Assembly: GCA_015488935.1 (NCBI GenBank)
Contig: WFMU01000218.1
Span: 1 to 5,249, forward strand
From: Flavobacteriaceae bacterium
GTDB taxonomy: Bacteria; Bacteroidota; Bacteroidia; Flavobacteriales; Flavobacteriaceae
Direction of reading: 5' to 3'
DNA: 5,249 nucleotides
The first letter of the stretch is position 1; each line of letters begins with the position of its first letter. Made by a program: the position numbers and the translations under genes. This document shows positions 1 to 5,249 of the stretch, in pieces. Under the pieces are notes generated by a model. The model saw only the letters and a program-made list of their open reading frames with translations. It was not told the origin of the DNA and did no database searches.

Positions 1-49
1 ACATATTATTTGTAAAGCATTTTTTATCTAAAAAGGAAACAAGGAACAA

Positions 50-3000
50 CTACATATTTCTACGATATTGTCCACCAACATGAAATAATGCATTGGTAAT
101 TTGTCCAAGAGAGCAAACTTTAGTAGCGTCCATTAATTGTTCAAAAATATTTTCGTTATTAATAGATTTTTCTTGTAATAAGCGCAATTGTTCTTGTACT
201 TTAGTTTCATTTCCTTTGTTGAGGTTATTTACCACTTCAATTTGATATTGTTTTTCTTTTTCGGTTGCACGAATTACTTCTTTTGGTATTTCGGTTGGTG
301 AGCCTTTAGAACTCAAAAAGGTATTTACACCAATAATCGGAAATTCTCCAGTGTGTTTTAAGGTTTCGTAATACAAACTTTCTTCTTGTATTTTACTGCG
401 TTGGTACATGGTTTCCATAGCACCAAGCACACCGCCACGCTCGGTAATTCTGTCAAATTCTTTATAGATGGCTTCTTCTACCAAATTGGTAAGTTCTTCG
501 ATAATAAAAGCACCTTGTATTGGATTTTCGTTTTTTGCTAATCCTAATTCTTTATTTATAATTAACTGAATTGCCATTGCTCTACGAACACTTTCTTCGG
601 TTGGCGTAGTAATTGCCTCATCATAAGCATTGGTATGTAGCGAATTACAATTATCATAAATAGCATATAGAGCTTGTAATGTGGTACGAATATCATTAAA
701 GTCAATTTCTTGTGCGTGTAACGAACGTCCAGAAGTTTGAATGTGATATTTTAGCATTTGTGCTCTAGCGTTTGCACCGTATTTATTTTTCATTGCTTTT
801 GCCCAAATTTTACGTGCCACACGTCCGATTACCGAATATTCTGGGTCTATTCCATTAGAGAAAAAGAACGAAAGATTAGGACCAAATTTATTGATATCCA
901 TACCACGTGAAAGGTAATATTCTACATAGGTAAATCCGTTAGAAAGCGTAAATGCTAATTGCGAGATTGGATTTGCTCCTGCTTCAGCAATATGGTATCC
1001 AGAAATTGAAACGGAATAAAAATTACGGATATTATTTTCGATAAAATACTCTTGAACATCACCCATTAATCGCAAGGCGAATTCTGTAGAGAAAATACAG
1101 GTATTTTGTGCTTGGTCTTCTTTTAAAATATCAGCTTGTACGGTTCCGCGTACTTTGGCAATGGTTTCGTATTTTATTTTATTGTAAATTTCTTGTGGCA
1201 GAACTTCATCACCAGTAACACCAAGAAGCATTAAACCTAAACCGTTGTTGCCTTTTGGTAAATTACCTTGATATGCTGGTTTTTTAACGCCTTTTTCTTT
1301 ATAAATGGCTTTTATTTTTGCTTCGGTTTCTTTTTCTAATCCGTTGGCAACGATATATTTTTCACATTCTTGGTCGATGGCAGCATTCATAAAAAAACCG
1401 AGCATCATTGGTGCAGGACCGTTAATAGTCATAGAAACGGATGTCATTGGATTGGTAAGTTCGAATCCAGAATACAGTTTTTTTAAATCGTCTAAGCAGC
1501 AGATAGAAACTCCAGCATTTCCAATTTTTCCATAAATATCTGGTCGTAAATCTGGGTCATTTCCATAAAGAGTAACACTGTCAAACGCTGTTGAAAGACG
1601 TTTTGCATCCATACCAGCACTTACATAATGAAAACGTCTGTTGGTACGTTCTGGACCACCTTCGCCAGCAAACATTCTGGTTGGGTCTTCTCCTGTTCGT
1701 TTAAACGGATAAATTCCTGCTGCATACGGAAATTCTCCGGGAACATTTTCAGTTAAAATCCAGTATAAAATATCGCCCCAAGCTTGGTATTTTGGTAAGG
1801 ATATTTTTGGTATTTGTAATTGTGATAAAGAGGTTGAATGTGTTTTTATATTAATTTCTTTATCGCGTACTTTAAAGGTGTATATTTCGTTTTGGTATCG
1901 TTGTTTTTTGTTATTCCAGTTATAAATACTATCCCAATTATGAGGATTTAAGTCCATTTTTACTCTTGCAAATTCTTTAAATAAGAGTGTTAAAAATTCT
2001 TGATTTTCTTCACTATTCGTACTGGTAATTTTTTCTTCATTTAGTCCGTTTTCTGTTAGTAAATCGTTTTGAGATACTTTAGCGTTTATATTTGCAACGG
2101 AGCGTATGGTTTGAAAAATACCGTATAGTTTTTGTGCAATTTCTCGTTGTTCTATGGCTATTTTATCGTAATTGCGATTGTTTTCGGTTATTTCGGATAA
2201 ATATCGTGTTCTGTTTGGTGGTATGATAAATTGTTTTTCGCTCATTTCTGAAGTAATTTCAAAAGAGCTATTCCAATTTAATTTGTATTTCGAAACAATT
2301 TTATTTACAATTGCTCTGTATAAGCTGTTCATTCCAGGGTCGTTAAATTGCGAGGCTATGGTTCCATAAACAGGCATATTATCCATTGGCGTATCCCAAA
2401 GATTATGGTTGCGCATGTATTGTTTTTTTACATCGCGTAAAGCGTCTAAGGCACCTCGTTTGTCAAATTTATTTAGCGCAATTAAATCTGCAAAATCTAA
2501 CATATCAATTTTCTCCAATTGTGTTGCTGCACCGTATTCTGGTGTCATTACGTAGAGAGAAATATCGGAATGTTCGGTAATTTCTGTATCGCTTTGTCCA
2601 ATACCTGAAGTTTCTAAAATGATTAAGTCGTAGTTTGCTTCTTGTAGTACTTCAATGGCGTGACTTACATGTTTTGATAAGGCTAAATTGGATTGGCGTG
2701 TTGCTAATGAACGCATATAAACTCTATCGTTTTTAATGGCATTCATTCTAATTCTATCGCCAAGTAAAGCACCTCCTGTTTTTCGTTTGGAAGGGTCAAC
2801 GGATACGATGGCAATTTCTTTTTTTGGAAAATCTGCTAAAAATCGGCGTACTAATTCATCTACTAAAGATGATTTTCCTGCACCGCCTGTACCTGTTATT
2901 CCTAATACTGGTACTTTAGAATTTTTTGTAAAGTTGGTTACTTTATCAAATACTTCTGGTTTATTTTCTGCTAGCGAAATATAACGAGCAATAGCATTTA

Positions 3001-3487
3001 CATTTTTGTTTTTTATTTTATTTACTTCTGGAATGTCTAAATCTGCAACATTAAAATCACATTGTTGTATCATGTCGTTAATCATGCCTTGTAATCCCAT
3101 TTTTCTACCATCGTCTGGCGAGTAAATTCTGGTAATTCCATAAGCCATTAAATCTTTGATTTCGGATGGTAGAATTACACCACCGCCACCACCAAAAATT
3201 TTGATTTGTGGTGCGCCTTTTTCTTGCAATAAGTCATACATATATTTAAAATACTCGTTATGTCCACCTTGATAAGAGGTCATTGCAATAGCATTTGCAT
3301 CTTCTTGAATGGCTGTATTTACAACTTCTTCTACGGATCTATCATGTCCTAAATGAATTACTTCGACACCTGTGGCTTGTATAATTCTACGCATGATGTT
3401 TATGGCAGCATCGTGTCCGTCAAAAAGGGAAGCAGCAGTTACAATTCGTATTTTATGGTTTGGTTTATATGGCTTTATTTGTTCCAT
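50..3487 (-). CDS. icmF: Fused isobutyryl-CoA mutase (IcmF): B12-binding, MeaB-like GTPase and mutase domains in one chain
   Basis: Adenosylcobalamin-dependent radical mutase that, by family, interconverts isobutyryl-CoA and n-butyryl-CoA (some members also isovaleryl-CoA/pivalyl-CoA); cytosolic. Seen in the 1145 residues: an N-terminal cobalamin-binding domain (about 10-145) with D23-G-H25-D-A-A (the cobalt-ligand His is H25; Ala replaces the final Gly of classical DxHxxG), S71 and a glycine run 99-103; a MeaB-like GTPase (about 190-400) with P-loop GTGGAGKS 199-206, DPS 231-233, ETSGIGQSD 292-300 and base-recognition NKFD 339-342; a linker (about 400-560); and the mutase barrel (about 565-1145) with SISGYH 827-832, where H832 is the expected general acid. 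F595 and Q794 stand about where methylmalonyl-CoA mutase has its carboxylate-binding Tyr and Arg, which favours a non-carboxylated substrate and argues against the common 'methylmalonyl-CoA mutase' label. The length is normal for the fusion. The start is fixed: an in-frame TAA lies 30 nt upstream with no ATG between. The leader ends in ACTAAAA with no Shine-Dalgarno. It is transcribed away from the ThiF-like gene, and no partner pathway gene is in the window. Confidence 0.95.
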   Translation of the reverse strand: MEQIKPYKPNHKIRIVTAASLFDGHDAAINIMRRIIQATGVEVIHLGHDRSVEEVVNTAIQEDANAIAMTSYQGGHNEYFKYMYDLLQEKGAPQIKIFGGGGGVILPSEIKDLMAYGITRIYSPDDGRKMGLQGMINDMIQQCDFNVADLDIPEVNKIKNKNVNAIARYISLAENKPEVFDKVTNFTKNSKVPVLGITGTGGAGKSSLVDELVRRFLADFPKKEIAIVSVDPSKRKTGGALLGDRIRMNAIKNDRVYMRSLATRQSNLALSKHVSHAIEVLQEANYDLIILETSGIGQSDTEITEHSDISLYVMTPEYGAATQLEKIDMLDFADLIALNKFDKRGALDALRDVKKQYMRNHNLWDTPMDNMPVYGTIASQFNDPGMNSLYRAIVNKIVSKYKLNWNSSFEITSEMSEKQFIIPPNRTRYLSEITENNRNYDKIAIEQREIAQKLYGIFQTIRSVANINAKVSQNDLLTENGLNEEKITSTNSEENQEFLTLLFKEFARVKMDLNPHNWDSIYNWNNKKQRYQNEIYTFKVRDKEINIKTHSTSLSQLQIPKISLPKYQAWGDILYWILTENVPGEFPYAAGIYPFKRTGEDPTRMFAGEGGPERTNRRFHYVSAGMDAKRLSTAFDSVTLYGNDPDLRPDIYGKIGNAGVSICCLDDLKKLYSGFELTNPMTSVSMTINGPAPMMLGFFMNAAIDQECEKYIVANGLEKETEAKIKAIYKEKGVKKPAYQGNLPKGNNGLGLMLLGVTGDEVLPQEIYNKIKYETIAKVRGTVQADILKEDQAQNTCIFSTEFALRLMGDVQEYFIENNIRNFYSVSISGYHIAEAGANPISQLAFTLSNGFTYVEYYLSRGMDINKFGPNLSFFFSNGIDPEYSVIGRVARKIWAKAMKNKYGANARAQMLKYHIQTSGRSLHAQEIDFNDIRTTLQALYAIYDNCNSLHTNAYDEAITTPTEESVRRAMAIQLIINKELGLAKNENPIQGAFIIEELTNLVEEAIYKEFDRITERGGVLGAMETMYQRSKIQEESLYYETLKHTGEFPIIGVNTFLSSKGSPTEIPKEVIRATEKEKQYQIEVVNNLNKGNETKVQEQLRLLQEKSINNENIFEQLMDATKVCSLGQITNALFHVGGQYRRNM

Positions 3488-3648
3488 TTTTAGTACTTGG
3501 TTTGGGGTCGCAATTTACGGATTTTTAGGTTTAGATTGTAGGAATTGGAATAGATTTTAATACAGGTAATTTGCTTTTAAAAAGAATTAAAATGAATATT
3601 TTAAGAAAAACTACACTTTTGAGTAATACAAGATGTTACTTTAAGCCT

Positions 3649-3656
3649 TAATTTTG
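3649..3656 (+). promoter_or_regulatory. Candidate Bacteroidota -7 box upstream of the ThiF-like gene
   Basis: TAATTTTG matches the Bacteroidota -7 consensus TAnnTTTG and ends 15 nt before the ATG at 3672, so the implied leader would be only about 10 nt. The nearest upstream TTTG (3618-3621) is 27 nt away, longer than the usual spacing to a -33 element, so the second half of the promoter is not convincing. It lies in the 184-nt divergent gap 3488-3671, where I found no clear box for the leftward mutase gene, no tRNA and no strong hairpin. Confidence 0.35.
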
Positions 3657-3671
3657 TCAAAAACCTAAACC

Positions 3672-4427
3672 ATGGATACAAGATATATCAGAAATAGATT
3701 ATATTTAAGCCCAAAAGATCAAAAAACTATAAAAAATACTCCTATATTGTTAGGAGGAAGTGGAATTGGAAGTGTTATTGCAGAATGTGCTTTGCGTTTT
3801 GGCTTCGAAAATATTACCATTATTGATGGAGATCAAGTAGAATTGTCTAATTTAAATAGACAAAATTATACGGAAGAGGATATTTCAACAGATAAAACTG
3901 CGGCATTATACAAGCGATTAAAGTCTATAAATAAAGATGCAAAAATAACCTGTCATGCCAAATTTTTAACTACAGAAAATATTAGTTCTTTTATTGATGG
4001 TTCTGAAATTGCAATTAATGCATTGGATTTTTCTTCGGATGTTCCATTGTTGTTTGATTCTATTTGTAAAGAGAAAAATATTCCTGTATTACATCCTTAT
4101 AATTTGGGTTGGGGTGGTTTGGTAACTGTACTTACTTCAGATAGTTTATCGTTAGATTCGATAGCCAAGCCAAATGAACGGTTTAATGAACTAAATGTAG
4201 TTGAATATGCGTCGAGTTATTTGAATTTTTGGGGGAAACCACAAAAATGGATTGATGATATTATTGAAGATTATAAGAATGAAAAGGAAAAAATATCGCC
4301 ACCTCAATTATCTATTGCATCTTGGATTGTTGCTGCAATGTGTACACATATTCTTTTTAATATTGCAACAAAAAAAGAAATCAAAAAATTCCCTGAATTT
4401 TACTTATCTACAATAATGGGTAGCTAA
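3672..4427 (+). CDS. Stand-alone E1-like (ThiF/MoeB/HesA fold) adenylyltransferase, substrate unknown
   Basis: A 251-residue cytosolic protein of the ThiF/MoeB E1-like superfamily, whose members use ATP to adenylate a C-terminal carboxylate (of a ubiquitin-like carrier, a peptide or a small molecule). Visible signatures, compared with E. coli MoeB from memory: N-terminal RYIRNRL (R4-L10), whose R7 matches the Arg reaching into the partner subunit's active site; nucleotide loop GGSGIGS 28-34; IDGDQVELSNLNRQ 51-64, including N60, R63 and Q64; K75 in TDKTAALY; and NALD 116-119, whose D119 is the likely Mg-binding Asp. The C-terminal segment PPQLSIASWIVAAM (210-223) fits the dimer-core helix. The protein has only four cysteines (C39, C94, C132, C224) and no CxxC pair, so the structural zinc site of MoeB/ThiF is missing and no clear thioester Cys is seen. 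No ubiquitin-like carrier, sulfurtransferase or thiamin/molybdopterin gene is nearby. TcdA-type tRNA dehydratase is an alternative, but its hallmark sequences are not evident. The start is firm: an in-frame TAA lies one codon upstream (3666-3668) and the next Met is residue 223. No Shine-Dalgarno is seen. Confidence 0.88.
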   Translation: MDTRYIRNRLYLSPKDQKTIKNTPILLGGSGIGSVIAECALRFGFENITIIDGDQVELSNLNRQNYTEEDISTDKTAALYKRLKSINKDAKITCHAKFLTTENISSFIDGSEIAINALDFSSDVPLLFDSICKEKNIPVLHPYNLGWGGLVTVLTSDSLSLDSIAKPNERFNELNVVEYASSYLNFWGKPQKWIDDIIEDYKNEKEKISPPQLSIASWIVAAMCTHILFNIATKKEIKKFPEFYLSTIMGS

Positions 4428-5182
4428 ATGAGCTTATTACTAGTAGCAAAAGATATTGCTTCAGAAATATTTGCTACTTCTAATTTTCTAAATAAATTTC
4501 TTCTATGGAATTTTACAGTATCAGGAGATACAAAGATTGCTTCGGCTATTTCGCCAATGGTATAACCTCTAATAGAAAAATGTAGTACTTCTTTTTCTCT
4601 ATTTGAGAGTTTAATTTTTTCGGTAGCTTTCCAAAAATTCCCTTCCAAATCGTATTTAAATATTTTATTATCTCCTTTTTTATATATTTTAATATTTCCA
4701 GACTGATGTTCTTTAGATAAGGATATGATACAAATGGCTTTCCATATTTTTCCTTCTTTATTTAGGAACATAGGTGTTAATTTCTGATTTATCAGAAAAG
4801 TTTTTCCGTCTTGATTTTTTAAGTGAAAATCATAAGAAATGGTGTGAAATAATCTTTCATCTACAGGAATTTTATCATAAAAATCGAATCCAATAGTATT
4901 AATTTTAAGTAATAAATCAAGGTCTTCTTTTATTACATATTTAAAATAAAAGGCGTATCCCATTTCTTGGACTTCTTCTGGCGTTTCTCCACATAAAAAT
5001 AGTGGATTATCAGATACATATTCAAAGCCTTTTTTTTGATAATCTATGATATATATGCTTTTATATGTAGTTCTTGCAAATGCTTTAACAGGCTCTAAAT
5101 AATTTGCTGTTTTTTTAAACTCATCATCCGATAAATTATTAACCGTATTTCTTAATGAGAAAAAATCATTTACGTCAGTCAT
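4424..5182 (-). CDS. PAS-domain transcriptional regulator with LuxR-type helix-turn-helix
   Basis: A 252-residue predicted DNA-binding regulator. The C-terminal LuxR/GerE HTH covers about 190-250: LSNREKEVL 192-200 with E196 and E198, G206, the helix IGEIAEAIFVS 209-219, the recognition helix SPDTVKFHRRNLFRKL 219-234 with T222, V223 and H226, then the dimerising last helix. Residues about 40-157 look like a PAS fold: IYIIDYQKKGFEYVSDNP (43-60), then strands HTISYDFHLKNQDGKTFLINQKL (113-135) and KIWKAICIISLS (145-156). No receiver domain, transmembrane segment or autoinducer-binding domain is seen, so it probably senses an intracellular ligand or partner. No haem- or flavin-binding residue can be assigned with confidence. 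The ATG at 5180-5182 is the only start that fits, since an in-frame TAA lies 24 nt upstream. There is no Shine-Dalgarno, although a TAnnTTTG box lies 25 nt upstream. The gene ends in TAG and overlaps the convergent ThiF-like gene by 4 nt. Codons 6-10 form one arm of a perfect inverted repeat whose other arm lies just upstream of the promoter box, which may reflect autoregulation or inversion. Confidence 0.88.
   Translation of the reverse strand: MTDVNDFFSLRNTVNNLSDDEFKKTANYLEPVKAFARTTYKSIYIIDYQKKGFEYVSDNPLFLCGETPEEVQEMGYAFYFKYVIKEDLDLLLKINTIGFDFYDKIPVDERLFHTISYDFHLKNQDGKTFLINQKLTPMFLNKEGKIWKAICIISLSKEHQSGNIKIYKKGDNKIFKYDLEGNFWKATEKIKLSNREKEVLHFSIRGYTIGEIAEAIFVSPDTVKFHRRNLFRKLEVANISEAISFATSNKLI
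4442..4478. terminator. Possible stem-loop at the convergent 3' ends (weak terminator candidate)
   Basis: AGTAGCAAA (4442-4450) is perfectly complementary to TTTGCTACT (4470-4478), a 9-bp stem around a 19-nt loop. Inside it TATT/AATA (4454-4457 with 4466-4469) can add four pairs after a 3-nt bulge. It starts 15 nt past the ThiF-like stop codon and lies in the last codons of the regulator. The genes overlap, so any terminator must sit in coding sequence. On the plus strand only a broken T-rich stretch follows (TCTAATTTTC), so intrinsic termination is uncertain and the repeat may be coincidental. Confidence 0.3.
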
Positions 5183-5233
5183 AATACTTATAATAGGTTT
5201 CCTTTAACAAATATATGGATTTTTTCTCATTAA
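5152..5233. repeat. Perfect 16-bp inverted repeat bracketing the regulator's promoter box and start codon
   Basis: The left arm 5152-5167 reads TTAATGAGAAAAAATC and the right arm 5218-5233 reads GATTTTTTCTCATTAA, its exact reverse complement. The 50-nt spacer (5168-5217) contains the regulator's ATG (5180-5182), its TAnnTTTG box (5208-5215) and, on the plus strand, an ATG at 5215-5217. Matching stops abruptly on both sides of each arm. Read on the minus strand, the left arm is codons 6-10 (DFFSL) of the regulator; read on the plus strand, the right arm is codons 2-6 (DFFSL) of the divergent frame. Possible roles are an invertible element, paired operator sites, or residual identity between divergent paralogues. 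The repeat itself is certain; its function is not. Confidence 0.9.
5208..5215 (-). promoter_or_regulatory. Candidate -7 promoter box for the PAS-LuxR regulator
   Basis: On the minus strand this reads TATATTTG, a full match to the Bacteroidota -7 consensus TAnnTTTG, 25 nt upstream of the regulator ATG, implying a leader of roughly 20 nt. No good TTG/TTTG -33 element is visible in the 34 nt of upstream sequence available. The right arm of the inverted repeat (5218-5233) lies just upstream of the box, where an activator or repressor could act. On the plus strand the box overlaps the ATG of the divergent reading frame. Confidence 0.45.
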
Positions 5234-5249
5234 AGCATTTGTTTTATAA
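5215..5249 (+). CDS. Possible 5' end of a divergent gene, truncated by the window edge
   Basis: From ATG 5215 the plus strand is open to the window end and encodes MDFFSLKHLFY. The opening resembles residues 6-12 of the neighbouring regulator (DFFSLRN against DFFSLKH), so it could be the start of a paralogous PAS-LuxR regulator. Only 11 codons are visible, too few to prove a gene. An A-rich stretch precedes the ATG (AACAAATAT), as is usual here, and a near-match box TAGGTTTC lies at 5194-5201, with C where the consensus has G. The gap to the regulator start is only 32 nt, tight for two independent promoters. Confidence 0.3.
   Translation, partial: MDFFSLKHLFY

Noticed and set aside
13..22. 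TAAAGCATTT at the left edge repeated at 5231-5240 as possible direct repeats of a mobile element.
   Set aside because: A 10-bp match in AT-rich DNA over 5 kb is expected by chance. No transposase or integrase lies between the copies and the match does not extend.
1..49. TTTTTA-TC-TAAAAA (25-38) downstream of the mutase stop as a terminator.
   Set aside because: The stem is only A/T pairs with a 2-nt loop, too weak to call, and too little sequence is available beyond it.
1305..2984. Plus-strand open frames inside the mutase gene (1305-1535, 2172-2369, 2386-2580, 2736-2984).
   Set aside because: They are antisense shadows of a well-conserved, intact minus-strand coding region and show no recognisable domains of their own.
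3592..3651. Plus-strand mini-ORF (19 codons, MNILRKTTLLSNTRCYFKP) in the divergent gap ahead of the ThiF-like gene.
   Set aside because: It has an A-rich leader, but it is very short in AT-rich DNA, has no membrane-peptide or attenuator features, and its stop overlaps the candidate promoter box. Chance occurrence is the simpler reading.
3643..3660. Minus-strand TTGACA (3655-3660) as a sigma-70 -35 element for the mutase gene.
   Set aside because: The hexamer at the right spacing (TAACAT) is a poor -10, the site is about 160 nt from the start codon, and Bacteroidota promoters normally use TTTG/TAnnTTTG rather than this pair.
5189..5194. TATAAT on the plus strand between the two divergent starts as a -10 box for the rightward frame.
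   Set aside because: It matches the E. coli consensus but no TTGACA-like element precedes it, and the motif is expected by chance in AT-rich DNA of this phylum.

Overview
The window is AT-rich, with short A-rich leaders lacking Shine-Dalgarno sites and a promoter-like TAnnTTTG box. Together with the protein types this suggests a member of the Bacteroidota, most likely a marine-type Flavobacteriia. That placement is inferred from composition and protein style; no rRNA or marker gene is present.

Layout: (1) Positions 50-3487, minus strand, hold a complete fused B12-dependent acyl-CoA mutase of the IcmF type, with a cobalamin-binding domain, a MeaB-like GTPase chaperone domain and the mutase barrel in one 1145-residue chain. 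(2) Positions 3488-3671 are a 184-nt divergent intergenic region with one candidate promoter box for the rightward gene. (3) Positions 3672-4427, plus strand, encode a stand-alone E1/ThiF/MoeB-like adenylyltransferase that keeps the adenylation residues but lacks the zinc cysteines. (4) Positions 4424-5182, minus strand, encode a PAS plus LuxR-type HTH regulator that converges on the ThiF gene with a 4-nt overlap of the two stop regions. (5) The right edge holds a perfect 16-bp inverted repeat around the regulator's promoter and start codon, and the first codons of a possible divergent gene that runs out of the window.

The mutase is a metabolic gene (isobutyryl-CoA/n-butyryl-CoA or a related branched acyl-CoA rearrangement) and shows no functional link to the rest. 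The ThiF-like enzyme and the LuxR regulator are neighbours only by convergence, so any link between them is speculative.

The most unusual signal is at the right end. The two repeat arms encode the same residues (DFFSL) in the first codons of the regulator and of the divergent reading frame. Inverting the segment between them would put a different ATG in frame with each gene and turn the promoter box round. This could be an invertible promoter/start switch or the trace of two divergent paralogous regulators; the sequence beyond the window would decide.
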